Source: Kitasatospora sp. NBC_00374 (GTDB taxonomy: Bacteria; Actinomycetota; Actinomycetes; Streptomycetales; Streptomycetaceae). Taken from it: 64,000 bases of DNA. Shown one piece after another: positions 15,948 to 24,937 of the stretch. A model generated the notes under the pieces. The model was not told the DNA's origin and ran no database searches. It worked only from the letters and a program-made list of their open reading frames with translations. The stretch covers positions 5,129,001-5,193,000 of the forward strand of contig NZ_CP107964.1 of assembly GCF_041434935.1 (NCBI RefSeq). The letters are read 5' to 3'. The position numbers and the translations under genes are program-made. The stretch's first letter is position 1. Each line of letters opens with the position of its first letter.

Positions 15948-18101
15948 TCAGATCACTTCGAGGGCGGCCGCGTAGTGGCAGGCGGCCACGTGGTCCGTGG
16001 CCAGGCTGCTGTTCGCGGGGTCCTCGTCGCGGCAGCGCTGCTGCTCGCCCTCGGAGAGGGTCAGGTACTTCGGGCAGCGGTTGCGGAACCGGCATCCGCT
16101 CGGCACGTTGGCCGGGCTGGGCAGGTCACCGGTGAGCAGGATCCTGGTCCGCTCGCGCTCCCGGCGCGGGTCCGGGAGCGGTACGGCGGACAGCAGGGCC
16201 TGGGTGTAGGGGTGGGACGGCGCGTCGAAGATCGACTCGGAGTCACCGAGCTCGACGATCCGGCCCAGGTACATCACGGCGATCCGGTCGGCGATGTGCC
16301 GGACCACCGAGAGGTCGTGGGCGACGAAGAGGTAGCTCAGGCCGAGCTTGGCCTTGAGCTCGTCGAGCAGGTTGAGCACGCCGGCCTGGATGGAGACGTC
16401 CAGGGCCGAGACCGGCTCGTCCAGGATGACCAGCTTGGGCTCCAGGGCGAGCGCGCGGGCGATCGAGATGCGCTGGCGCTGGCCGCCGGAGAACTCCTGC
16501 GGGTAGCGGTCGGCGTGGTCGGGGTTGAGGCCGACCATCTCCAGCAGCTCGGGCACCCGGGCGGCGATCCGGTCCTTGGCCCAGCCGTGGGTCTTGAGCG
16601 GCTCGGCCAGGATGTCGCCGATCGGCATCCGGGCGTCCAGCGCCGCCATCGGGTCCTGGAAGACGATCTGCATGTCCCGGCGCAGCGACTTGCGGTCGGC
16701 GCGGCCGAGGCCCCGGACGTCCTTGCCGAACACCGTGACGGTGCCGGCCTGGCCGCTGGGCAGGTCCAGGATCTCCAGCAGGGTGGTGGTCTTGCCGCAG
16801 CCGGACTCGCCGACCAGGCCGAGCGTCTCGCCCTCGCGGATGTCCAGCGTGATGCCGTCCACCGCCTTGACCACGCCGACCTTGCGCTTGATCACGGCGC
16901 CCTGGGTAAGCGGGAAGTGCTTGGTCAGCCCGTCGAGTTCGAGGACCTTCGGGCGCTCCTCGCGCGGCAGCCGCGCCGCCGCGACCGGCGCCGGGATCTC
17001 CGGCACCGGGTAGATGGTGGCCGGGTCGAGCGAACCGGCCAGCTCGTGGCTGCGGTGGCAGGCGGTCGGGTGGGTGTTGCCCTCCTTGATCGAGAGCATC
17101 GGCTCGACCTCGCGGCAGCGCTCGATCGCGATCGGGCAGCGGGCGGCGAAGGGGCAGCCCTGCGGCAGCTCGACCATCGACGGCGGGGTGCCCTCGATCG
17201 GGGTGAGCGCCCTGCGCTCGGTGTTGTCCAGCCGGGGGATCGAGCCCAGCAGGCCGATGGTGTACGGCATCCGCGGGGCGTAGTACACCTCGTCGACCGC
17301 GCCGGACTCGACCGGCTTGCCGGCGTACATCACCTGGACGCGGTCGGCGAAGCCGGCGATCACGCCGAGGTCGTGAGTGATCATCACGATGGCGGCGCCG
17401 GTGACGTCCTGAGCCTTCTTCAGCACCTCGAGGACCTGCGCCTGGATGGTGACGTCCAGGGCGGTGGTCGGCTCGTCGGCGATGATCACCTTGGGGTCGT
17501 TGGCGATCGTCATGGCGATCATCGCGCGCTGGCGCATACCGCCGGAGAACTCGTGCGGGAAGTTGTCCACCCGGCGCCTCGGGTCCGGGATGCCGACCAC
17601 GTCGAGCAGTTCGATCGCCCGGGTGCGGGCCTGCTCCTTGGTCATGTCCTGGTGGATCCGCAGCGCCTCGATGATCTGGGTGCCGATCGAGTAGACCGGG
17701 GTGAGCGCGGACAGCGGGTCCTGGAAGACCATGCCGATGTCCTTGCCGCGGATCTTCGACAGCTCGTTGTCGGAGAGGCCGAGCAGCTCGCGGCCGTTCA
17801 GCTTGATCGAGCCGGAGACCTCGGCGCTCTCGGGCAGCAGGCCCAGCACCGCCATCGAGGAGACCGACTTGCCGGAGCCGGACTCACCCACGATGCCGAG
17901 CACCTCGCCCGGGCGGACGGCGTACGAGACACCGCGCACCGCGCGCACCTCGCCGGCCTCGCTGGGGAAGGAGACGTGAAGGTCCGTCACTTCGAGAACG
18001 GGCTGAGACTTGTCCAGCCGGGTGTCGGTCACCGGTCGGAGTCCTTCCTTGGTACGGGGGCTGCTGGCCGCGGGCTGCGAAGGGGTGGTCGCGGCGGTCA
18101 T
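15948..18101 (-). CDS. Fused double ATPase of peptide ABC importer (DppD-DppF in one chain)
   Basis: 717-residue protein with two complete ABC domains. The first half has Walker A GESGSGKS, signature FSGGMRQR, Walker B IIADEPTTALD and a D-type C-terminus (CPFAARC). A linker of about 40 residues follows. The second half has Walker A GESGCGKTT, signature FSGGQRQR, Walker B VILDEPVSALD and an F-type C-terminus (SGCRFRNRC). It therefore replaces the separate D and F genes of the other importers. Start ATG 18101 overlaps the permease stop (ATGA); GTG 18031, behind AAGGAAGGA, is a shorter alternative. Confidence 0.93.
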   Translation of the reverse strand: MTAATTPSQPAASSPRTKEGLRPVTDTRLDKSQPVLEVTDLHVSFPSEAGEVRAVRGVSYAVRPGEVLGIVGESGSGKSVSSMAVLGLLPESAEVSGSIKLNGRELLGLSDNELSKIRGKDIGMVFQDPLSALTPVYSIGTQIIEALRIHQDMTKEQARTRAIELLDVVGIPDPRRRVDNFPHEFSGGMRQRAMIAMTIANDPKVIIADEPTTALDVTIQAQVLEVLKKAQDVTGAAIVMITHDLGVIAGFADRVQVMYAGKPVESGAVDEVYYAPRMPYTIGLLGSIPRLDNTERRALTPIEGTPPSMVELPQGCPFAARCPIAIERCREVEPMLSIKEGNTHPTACHRSHELAGSLDPATIYPVPEIPAPVAAARLPREERPKVLELDGLTKHFPLTQGAVIKRKVGVVKAVDGITLDIREGETLGLVGESGCGKTTTLLEILDLPSGQAGTVTVFGKDVRGLGRADRKSLRRDMQIVFQDPMAALDARMPIGDILAEPLKTHGWAKDRIAARVPELLEMVGLNPDHADRYPQEFSGGQRQRISIARALALEPKLVILDEPVSALDVSIQAGVLNLLDELKAKLGLSYLFVAHDLSVVRHIADRIAVMYLGRIVELGDSESIFDAPSHPYTQALLSAVPLPDPRRERERTRILLTGDLPSPANVPSGCRFRNRCPKYLTLSEGEQQRCRDEDPANSSLATDHVAACHYAAALEVI

Positions 18102-19165
18102 GAGGCGGTCAGCACGTCGGTGGCGTTGCTCGGGCTCGGGTCGACCTTGTTGGTGAGGAGCTGGTTGATCACCTTGGTGCGCTTGCCCTTGGACTTGGCG
18201 CCCGAGGAGTTCGGGTCGAAGGCGTCGCGCAGACCGTCACCGATGAAGGAGACGGCGACACCGATCAGCACCAGGCAGCCGGCCGGGAAGTAGAACAGCC
18301 ACTGGAAGGTCGGGGCGTTGGTGGTGTTCTCGGCGATGATCGTGCCGAGCGAGACGTCCGGGGCCTGGACGCCGAAGCCGAAGAAGGACAGGCCGCTCTC
18401 GCCGATGACCGCCGCGCCGATCTGGATCACGGTGTCGATGATCAGCAGCGAGGCCATGTTCGGCAGGATGTGCCGGAAGATGATCACCGGGCCGGGCACG
18501 CCCATGTACTTGGCGGCCTTGACGAACTCGCGGTCCTTGAGCGTCATCGTCATGCTGCGGACCACCCGGGCGGTGATCATCCAGCTGAAGGCCGCCAGCA
18601 GGACGACGAAGATCAGCCAGCTGGTGTTGCGGAACAGTGGGGAGAGCACCGCGATGATCAGGAAGCTGGGCAGCACCAGCAGCAGGTCGACGCCCCAGGT
18701 CAGGGTCTTGTCCATCCAGCTGCCGTAGTAGGCGGCGAAGGCGCCCACGACGGCGGCGACGAGGGTGCTGATGACGCCGACCAGCAGACCGATCACCAGG
18801 GACTTCTGCAGACCGCGCATGGTCAGCGCGAACAGGTCCTGGCCGCCCTGGTTGGTACCCCACCAGTGGTCCGCGCTGGGCGGCTGGGTGAAGGCCATGT
18901 AGTCGTGGAACTTGTAGTCGTACTTGCTGAACATCGGGCCGACGTAAGCGGCGAGGAACAGCAGGACGATGATGCCGACCCCGACCAGGGCCAGCCGGTT
19001 GCGGGTGAAGCGGCGGAGGGTCAGCCGGCCGCGGCTGGTCCGCTTGGCGGCGGGCTTGGCGGCCTTCGACTGCGGCGGGACACCGGCCGTGGCGGTGGCC
19101 AGGGCGGTGACCGCTTCGCCGCCGGCGGCGGAGGTGTTCGACGGGGCGGGCTGGTTGGCGCTCAT
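18098..19165 (-). CDS. Peptide ABC importer permease, DppC/OppC type
   Basis: 355-residue permease with a long cytoplasmic N-terminus (about 50 residues, Ala/Pro/Lys-rich), a first helix (NRLALVGVGIIVLLFLAAYVG), the segment HWWGTNQGGQDLF, then BPD_transp_1 helices with an EAA loop containing AKYMGVPGPVIIFRHILPN. GAGGAGAG precedes ATG 19165. About 30 residues follow the usual DppC end (GDGLRDAFDP). It is translationally coupled to the double ATPase downstream. Confidence 0.94.
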   Translation of the reverse strand: MSANQPAPSNTSAAGGEAVTALATATAGVPPQSKAAKPAAKRTSRGRLTLRRFTRNRLALVGVGIIVLLFLAAYVGPMFSKYDYKFHDYMAFTQPPSADHWWGTNQGGQDLFALTMRGLQKSLVIGLLVGVISTLVAAVVGAFAAYYGSWMDKTLTWGVDLLLVLPSFLIIAVLSPLFRNTSWLIFVVLLAAFSWMITARVVRSMTMTLKDREFVKAAKYMGVPGPVIIFRHILPNMASLLIIDTVIQIGAAVIGESGLSFFGFGVQAPDVSLGTIIAENTTNAPTFQWLFYFPAGCLVLIGVAVSFIGDGLRDAFDPNSSGAKSKGKRTKVINQLLTNKVDPSPSNATDVLTAS

Positions 19166-19214
19166 TGCTCTCTCCTCTACGGGTGTTTCGGTGCTCGGTC
19201 GGGGGGACGGTGCG

Positions 19215-20192
19215 TCAGCGCACCCGAACCCGAGGATCGAGCGCCGCGTAGAGCAGGTCGGACAGCAGACCGGCGATCAGGACCAGGACCGCGGTGAACA
19301 GGGCGACCGCGGCGGTCGAGTTCACGTCGTTACGGGTGATCGAGTTGATCAGCAGTTCACCCATGCCGTGCCACCCGAAGGTCTTCTCGGTGAAGGTGGC
19401 ACCCACGAACAGCAGCACGATGTTGAAGACCAGCAGCGGGACGACCGGCAGGATCGCGGTCCGCAGACCGTGCTTGACCAGCGCCGCGCGCCGCTTCAGG
19501 CCCTTGGCCCGGGCGGTCCGCAGGAAGTCGCTGCCGAGCACGTCGAGCATCGTGCTGCGCTGGTAGCGGCTGTAGAGGGCGATCTGAATGAGGATCAGGG
19601 TCAGGCCGGGCAGCAGCATGTGCTCGGCCCGGTTGCCCAGCGCGGCGAAGTCCCAGCGCCCGGCGAACTCGGGATCGGTCTCGCCGGTGAAGTGGATGGT
19701 GCCCGCACCCAGGAACTTCATCGTGAGCAGCTTGAGGAACAGGCCGAGTACGAAGGTCGGCATCGCCAGGATGAAGAACGACGCCAGGGTCGAGGCCCGG
19801 TCGAAGAACTTGTACTGCTTGATCGCGCCCAGCGTGCCGAGGGCGACGCCGCCGACCGAGCCGATCAGGGTCGCCAGCAGGAGCAGGCGGGTCGAGACGC
19901 CGATCCGGCGGCCCACCTCGTCGTTGACGGGCGAACCGTCGATGCTCTTGCCGAGGTCGCCGTGGGCCACCCCGTTCGCCCAGGTGGCGAAGCGGCTGAC
20001 GATCGGCGTGTCGGGGTTCATGTTGACGTCGTCGAGCGTCTTGCTGATGGTGCTCTTCGCCAGCGGCGGGTTCCGGCCCTCGTAGTTCGCCTGCGGGTGC
20101 AGGCTGAGGCCGGCGATGAAATAGGAGAGAGATGCAGCAAGCGTGACCAGAATCAGATAATTGGCCAGCTTGCGCAGCATATAGCGACCCAA
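19215..20192 (-). CDS. Peptide ABC importer permease, DppB/OppB type
   Basis: 325-residue permease and first gene of the minus-strand importer operon. The start is TTG 20192, giving MGRYMLRKL as in the sister permease MGRYLLRRL, with GGGAGA about 8 bases upstream; ATG 20180 would remove four residues. The first helix is at about residues 10-28, and the EAA loop reads RAKGLKRRAALVKHGLRTA. The periplasmic stretch after helix one (about residues 29-95) is longer than in the plus-strand B permeases. Confidence 0.93.
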   Translation of the reverse strand: MGRYMLRKLANYLILVTLAASLSYFIAGLSLHPQANYEGRNPPLAKSTISKTLDDVNMNPDTPIVSRFATWANGVAHGDLGKSIDGSPVNDEVGRRIGVSTRLLLLATLIGSVGGVALGTLGAIKQYKFFDRASTLASFFILAMPTFVLGLFLKLLTMKFLGAGTIHFTGETDPEFAGRWDFAALGNRAEHMLLPGLTLILIQIALYSRYQRSTMLDVLGSDFLRTARAKGLKRRAALVKHGLRTAILPVVPLLVFNIVLLFVGATFTEKTFGWHGMGELLINSITRNDVNSTAAVALFTAVLVLIAGLLSDLLYAALDPRVRVR

Positions 20193-20724
20193 GGTGGTTC
20201 TCTCCCTCGTGCGGACCCGCGCTCACCGACGGAACAAGGCCCCGTCTGCGCGATCCGTGAGGATGGCGGCCGCTGCACAGAGTGCCTTGGGGCGTCTCGA
20301 ATGTCGGACGTTTGGTCAGAAAGTCGGTCGCCGCTGTGGAACGGCTCGCTGCCACATCTTGCTGACCTGGTGAAGACTTGTCGACTGGCGTCGGATCAAA
20401 GATTGGTAACGCCGGATCCAATCCTTGAGGCGGAGACCGGTTTTGACCATGGGTTCTTCGGCATGACCCGCAGGCCACAAGGGGTTTTCCAGGTCTGCAC
20501 CGCCCCGGAACGTACGGTTCCGCTGGCGTGCGACACTTGGGCGCGTATGTCCGGTTATATACCGCCAATGGCGAGGATTCGCCAGCGAATGACCGCTGGT
20601 GGGCGGCTTGATTGACCGTTGAACGGCATCCATCGCCGGAACGCGTAAACATGGCCTGAATTAACGCCCACGTGTCCGATAACCGGACGCAGTCGGTCGG
20701 AATCCATGGCACCGGATGCGCGAA
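20193..20724. other. Intergenic region upstream of the minus-strand importer operon
   Basis: About 530 bases with no supportable gene on either strand. It is the only room for the promoter of the permease-first operon. The stretch 20380-20660 is less GC-rich than its neighbours and holds a short inverted repeat CGGAAC-GTACG-GTTCCG near 20507-20523. I could not assign promoter hexamers. Short open frames here lack ribosome sites and codon bias. Confidence 0.4.
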
Positions 20725-20748
20725 GGCCGGGACCGGGTAGTCCCGGCC
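20725..20748 (-). terminator. Hairpin downstream of the wall-associated protein gene
   Basis: 8-bp stem (20725-20732 with 20741-20748) and an 8-base loop, 28 bases beyond the stop of the minus-strand gene ending at 20777. A weaker candidate terminator than the others in this window. Confidence 0.5.
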
Positions 20749-20776
20749 CCGGCCCCGCAGGCGATGTGACAGTGTG

Positions 20777-23053
20777 TCAGACGTTGAACTTGAACGTACG
20801 GTCCCTGCCCGTTTTGTCGAAACCGCCGGCGATGGCGTCCGCGACGTCCTGCGCCGTGATGGTCACCAGGGCGCCGTTCTTGCGAATCTTGGTGTTGCCG
20901 ATGGTGCTGCTCATCGCGGCGTTCAGCTTGTCCAGGTCCCACCTGGGCACGATCTTGCCGGACTCGTCCGGCGCCAGCGTCAGCACCTTCGCCGCCGTCA
21001 CCTTGCCGAACTCGAACTTCTTCGCCCCGACCAGCACCGTGACCGGCCCTGCGGCCACCTGCTTGCCGAGGCCGTCGGCGGCCGCCTGCAAGGCCTCCTG
21101 ACCGGTCTTCGGCTGGGCGTCCGTCAGCTCCAGCGCGACCTCGCCGTCCGGCCGTCCGGCGGCCCGGTTGCGGAAGGCCTGCTCGACCTTGTCCACCGCT
21201 CCGGCGGCGTTCAGGGTCTGCCCGGCCTTGCCCGGCACCACCTCGGGCTGCCCGGCCTCGGTGAACCGGACGAAGCCCTCCTGCAGCCCCTGCCCGGACT
21301 TGGAAGCGAGGGCGTCCAGCGCCGCCTTGAGCTTCGCCCGGTCGACCTTCACCTCCGGTACGACGGCCTTGCTGCCGCCGGCCAGCGAGCCGATCACCTC
21401 GACGGGGTTGTAGCTGTGCTTGGTGAGCGCGTCCACCGTGGCGGTGCTGTCGAAGCTCAGCCCGGAACTGACCGGATCGAGCTCGACGGCCTGCCCGCCG
21501 ACCTTCAGCTGCACCGGCCGCTGGGCGGTGGTCCCGAGCGCCGAGTCCAGGGCGCTCACCGCCTGGTCGCGGGTGTCGCCGCCGATGTCGGTGCCGAGGA
21601 CCGTGGTGCCCTCGGGGATGTCCGACTGGTTCATCATCAGCCCGGTGCCGTACGCCGCGGCGCCGGCGAACAGGAGCCCGCCCACCGCGTACACGACGAG
21701 CTTGGAGCCGCGGCCGCGGGACTTGGCGGCCTTCGGCGGGGCGGCCTGCGGGCGTTCGGCCTCGGACTTCGGGTCGGGCGGCGTCGCGGCGGGGTTCTGG
21801 GCCGCGCTCTGAGCGGGGTTCTGGGGGGTCGCCTGGCCTGCGCCCGGCGGCGTCACGGCCCGGGGCGAGCCCGGGAACGGCTTCGCCGGCTCGTACGGCA
21901 CGTCGGCGAAGCGGCCGTTCGGCGACTGCCCCTCACCGGGCCGGCCGGCCGCCGGCCGCCCGGGCTGCTGGGGACGCTGCGGCGCCGAGAACGGATCGGG
22001 TGCGGCGAACGGGTCGGCCGGCGCGAACGGGTCGGCCGGGCCGGCCGGTGCGAACGGGTCGGCCGGGGCCGCCGGGCGGGCGGCGCCGAACATGCCGTTC
22101 GCCGGGAGGCCGGATATGCCCACGGGCGGCGCGTCGTCCCGGATCGGCTCGAAGCCGCCGATCTGGGTGTCCTCCGGCTCCTCGGTGGCCGCCGACCGCC
22201 GGGGGCCGGCGTTGCCCGGGCCGGTGCCGAACGGGTCGTGCTGCGGCCCGCGGGCGGGAGCCTGCGGCGCCGGAGCCGGCGCGGTCGCGAACGGGTCGTT
22301 GCCGTAGGGGTCGTTGCCGAACGGCGCGGACGGCGCCGGGCCCGAGCCGAACGGGTCCTCGGGGGCCGGGCCGGGCCGGGCCGCCGCGAAGGGCGAGGCC
22401 GGCGCACCGGTCGGCCGGGGAGCGGGGGGCGGCGCCTGCCGCGGGCCGCTCTGGGGCGCGGCCTGAGCGGTGGCGCCCGCGCCGGCCGGGACCGGGGCGG
22501 CCGTGTCCTGACGGCCCTTCTGGCGCGGCTTGAACCACTCGCCGGTCGACTCGGCCTCGCTGGCGGCGGCGGGGGCCGGGGCGGGAGCACCGGCCCGGCG
22601 GCCGTCCTGCCACTCCGGCGGCAGGTTCGGCGGGGCGGCGGCCCGCGCTCCCGCGTCCATCACCCCGAGGACCGGGGAGGCGGCGCTGTCCGAGCGGTGC
22701 CGGGGGCCCTGCGGCTGACCGGAGCCGCCCGCGGGCGGCTCGGCGGGGGCGTCCTCGTTCTTCACGGGAGAGCGCACCACCACGGGCGGGATCGGCCGGG
22801 ACCCGGGGATGTTGATCCGCACCCGGGTGGTCAGCGTGGTCTCGGTCTTGGGGAGGTCGCTGTCCGGCCCCTCGGGCGCCGGGGCCGGCTGCCCGGCCTG
22901 GCCGAAGGGGTCGGCACCGAAGCCGCCGGGCACACCCGTGCCGTACGGCGGGGTGCCGGACGGGTAGGCGTCCGGGCCCTCCCCCCGCCTGCGGCCGGGG
23001 GTGCCCCCCTGCCGGGGCTGCGGGTTCGCGCTGTCAGATTCGCGGCTGCTCAA
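20777..23053 (-). CDS. Membrane-anchored PG_binding_4 (YoaR/VanW-associated) family protein
   Basis: 758 residues from TTG 23053. The first ~420 residues are extremely Pro/Ala/Gly-rich and disordered, with several DPF(A/S)-type repeats (for example PADPFAPADPFAAPDPF). A single membrane helix follows (LVVYAVGGLLFAGAAAYGTGL), then an extracellular C-terminal part of about 270 residues resembling the duplicated PG_binding_4 domain that precedes VanW domains. No VanW domain itself is seen. It is probably a type-II membrane protein with a cytoplasmic low-complexity tail and a wall-facing domain. The start codon is uncertain because GGAG lies 10 bases upstream. Confidence 0.8.
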   Translation of the reverse strand: MSSRESDSANPQPRQGGTPGRRRGEGPDAYPSGTPPYGTGVPGGFGADPFGQAGQPAPAPEGPDSDLPKTETTLTTRVRINIPGSRPIPPVVVRSPVKNEDAPAEPPAGGSGQPQGPRHRSDSAASPVLGVMDAGARAAAPPNLPPEWQDGRRAGAPAPAPAAASEAESTGEWFKPRQKGRQDTAAPVPAGAGATAQAAPQSGPRQAPPPAPRPTGAPASPFAAARPGPAPEDPFGSGPAPSAPFGNDPYGNDPFATAPAPAPQAPARGPQHDPFGTGPGNAGPRRSAATEEPEDTQIGGFEPIRDDAPPVGISGLPANGMFGAARPAAPADPFAPAGPADPFAPADPFAAPDPFSAPQRPQQPGRPAAGRPGEGQSPNGRFADVPYEPAKPFPGSPRAVTPPGAGQATPQNPAQSAAQNPAATPPDPKSEAERPQAAPPKAAKSRGRGSKLVVYAVGGLLFAGAAAYGTGLMMNQSDIPEGTTVLGTDIGGDTRDQAVSALDSALGTTAQRPVQLKVGGQAVELDPVSSGLSFDSTATVDALTKHSYNPVEVIGSLAGGSKAVVPEVKVDRAKLKAALDALASKSGQGLQEGFVRFTEAGQPEVVPGKAGQTLNAAGAVDKVEQAFRNRAAGRPDGEVALELTDAQPKTGQEALQAAADGLGKQVAAGPVTVLVGAKKFEFGKVTAAKVLTLAPDESGKIVPRWDLDKLNAAMSSTIGNTKIRKNGALVTITAQDVADAIAGGFDKTGRDRTFKFNV

Positions 23054-23356
23054 TGCTGCTCTGCTCCGGGTTCGCGCTCGCGCCTGGGGCGCCGACCGCG
23101 GGTTGTGGGGTGTCCGCCCTGCCCAACGGCGACTGCCGCCGCGCGAGGGAGCGGAGCGACCCCTCCGACACCAGCTTGTTCACGTGTTGGCTGCGGCGGT
23201 GGCGCTCGGCTACCGCGGGAGTGAGGTCGAAGGTACCTTCCCGCCCTGCTTCCGAGGCCGCCGGGGCCGACTGCTGCGGCACCACCTTACTGGGAAGCGG
23301 TGCCGGGCGACCCGGATCGGATAGAACCCGATACGTCCGAATCCTCCGGTATGAGA
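23054..23356. other. Intergenic region, no gene seen
   Basis: 303 bases between two minus-strand genes. It probably carries the promoter and leader of the wall-associated protein gene. A short inverted repeat ATCGG-ATAGAAC-CCGAT lies near 23315-23331. No reading frame here has both a ribosome site and plausible composition. Confidence 0.4.
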
Positions 23357-23818
23357 CTACGGGCGGGGCCGGCTGACTGCCCGTTGCCGATCGGGCGGCA
23401 GCGCCAGGAAGCCGACGCCCGACCGGGTCGGCAGGGTCGCGCAGACCACACCGCCGACCGACCCGAGAAACAGGTAGAGGTAGGAGGTCACCGCCGTGGA
23501 GATGACCAGATCCCCCTCCGGCCGCGGGGTCATCAGCACCAGCAGCATCGCGAACCACCCGGCCAGCGGGATGCCCGCGCCGAGCTTCGTCCCGGTCAGC
23601 CGCAGGCCGCCGTAGAACACCGCGAGCGTCGCGGCCAGCGCCAGCAGCAGACCGGCCGGCGCCCACAATGCCTGCACAAAGGCTCCGCACAGTGAGACCA
23701 GGCCGCCCAGCACGAACAGCGCCACATAGCCGGTCACCCGGGCCCCGCGTGACGGCAGGGGCTCGGCCAGCCGCTGCTCGCGGCTGCCCAGCAGACTCCG
23801 AACCAGACGCCTGATCAC
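23357..23818 (-). CDS. DUF6113 family integral membrane protein
   Basis: 153 residues with about four membrane helices (VTGYVALFVLGGLVSLCGAFV; PAGLLLALAATLAVFYGGL; IPLAGWFAMLLVLM; SYLYLFLGSVGGVVCATL) and a Pro/Arg-rich tail. This small actinobacterial family typically sits next to mshB, as here. Start GTG 23818 overlaps the mshB stop (GTGA), so the two are co-translated. Function unknown. Confidence 0.82.
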   Translation of the reverse strand: MIRRLVRSLLGSREQRLAEPLPSRGARVTGYVALFVLGGLVSLCGAFVQALWAPAGLLLALAATLAVFYGGLRLTGTKLGAGIPLAGWFAMLLVLMTPRPEGDLVISTAVTSYLYLFLGSVGGVVCATLPTRSGVGFLALPPDRQRAVSRPRP

Positions 23819-24714
23819 CGCTGCTCCTCCAGGTCGAGGCCGGCGAACAGGTCGGTCTCCGGCTGCTCCGGGCCGGCCTTGCCGTGCACCAGCTGGTAGT
23901 ACTCGGTCGCCACCAGCGGTTGGCCGAGGTCGTTGCTGAGGGCGAAGGACCGGCCGGTCACCGTGATCTGGGTCGCGTGCGCCCGCATCGCGGCGGCCTT
24001 CGCGCCCGCGTACGCCGTACCGTCCAGCACCGTGGTGACCACCTCGTCGTCCACCACGCCGGGGACGTCGGAGACCTGCGCGACGCCGGGGAAGCCCGCC
24101 TCGGCCGCGGTCTCCCGCAGCCCCCGCTCGATCACCGAGCGCGGCATCCGGGCGTAGTAGACCTTGGCGATCCGCCAGGCCCCGCCGAGCTCCGGCCGGA
24201 ACCCCGGCTCGGCCGCCAGCTCGTACGCGCGCAGCGCGACCCGGTGCGCCTGGATGTGGTCCGGGTGCCCGTAGCCGCCGTTCTCGTCGTAGGTGACCAG
24301 TACCTGCGGCCGCACCTCGCGGACCACCGCGACCAGGTGGGCCGCCGCCTCGTCGACCTCGGCCTGCCAGAAGCAGCCGGCCACGTCGTTGTCGGGCACG
24401 CCCATCATCCCGGAGTCGCGGTAGCGGCCCGGCCCGCCGAGGAAGCGGAAGTCGGCGACACCGAGCTCGCGCATCGCGGCGGTCAGCTCGCCGATCCGGT
24501 ACTCGCCGAGGGTGCCGTCCCGATCGGCCGTCAGATGGGCCAGCTCGGGCAAGATCACCTCGCCGCCCTCACCGAGGGTGCAGGTCACCAGCGTGACCTG
24601 GGCACCCTCGGCGGCGTAGCGCGCCATGGCGGCGCCCGAGACGATCGACTCGTCGTCCGGATGGGCGTGCACCAGAAGCAGGCGTCGGGGCGGCTGGTCG
24701 TCGGCAGCGGTCAT
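23815..24714 (-). CDS. mshB: N-acetyl-1-D-myo-inosityl-2-amino-2-deoxy-alpha-D-glucopyranoside deacetylase (mycothiol)
   Basis: 299-residue zinc deacetylase of the LmbE/PIG-L fold. It removes the acetyl group from GlcNAc-inositol in mycothiol synthesis, the main low-molecular-weight thiol of actinomycetes. The metal motif HAHPDDE gives His18 and Asp21 as zinc ligands and Asp20 as catalytic base; GGYGHPDH supplies the third ligand, His153. Length and motifs match MshB rather than the conjugate amidase Mca. It is coupled to a DUF6113 membrane protein downstream. Mycothiol chemistry is cytosolic. Confidence 0.92.
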   Translation of the reverse strand: MTAADDQPPRRLLLVHAHPDDESIVSGAAMARYAAEGAQVTLVTCTLGEGGEVILPELAHLTADRDGTLGEYRIGELTAAMRELGVADFRFLGGPGRYRDSGMMGVPDNDVAGCFWQAEVDEAAAHLVAVVREVRPQVLVTYDENGGYGHPDHIQAHRVALRAYELAAEPGFRPELGGAWRIAKVYYARMPRSVIERGLRETAAEAGFPGVAQVSDVPGVVDDEVVTTVLDGTAYAGAKAAAMRAHATQITVTGRSFALSNDLGQPLVATEYYQLVHGKAGPEQPETDLFAGLDLEEQR

Positions 24715-24742
24715 GACCGGCAGCCTACCGAGCGGGGCGGGG

Positions 24743-24937
24743 TCAGAGTTTCAGGCCATTGATCATCCCTGCGACATTGCTGGTCACCTGCTGGATCGAC
24801 GGCGCGATCGAGCTGGACGCGAGATAGAAGCCGAGCAGCGCGCAGATGATCGCGTGCGGCAGCTTGAGGCCGGATCTGCGGATCAGCAGCACCACGACGA
24901 CCAGCATCAGGACGGCGGCGGAGATGGACAAAGCCAT
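24743..24937 (-). CDS. Small two-helix membrane protein
   Basis: 64 residues. An N-terminal helix (LSISAAVLMLVVVVLLIRR) is followed by a basic segment and a second hydrophobic stretch (AIICALLGFYLASSSIA), then a polar tail. GAAGGGG precedes ATG 24937. It lies 28 bases upstream of mshB on the same strand. The family has no known function; a position beside mshB is, from memory, usual in Streptomyces. Composition and third-position GC fit a real gene. Confidence 0.72.
   Translation of the reverse strand: MALSISAAVLMLVVVVLLIRRSGLKLPHAIICALLGFYLASSSIAPSIQQVTSNVAGMINGLKL

Noticed and set aside
14106..18293. Very long plus-strand open frames (580 and 806 codons) opposite the minus-strand lipoprotein and double ATPase
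   Set aside because: They are antisense to genes with full family motifs, have no ribosome site and show Val/Arg/Leu-rich, domain-less translation typical of high-GC shadow frames.
1..20192. Naming the importer genes bldKA-E
   Set aside because: Position suggests the bldK region, but gene order (binding protein first) and multiple paralogues do not allow a one-to-one assignment from sequence alone.
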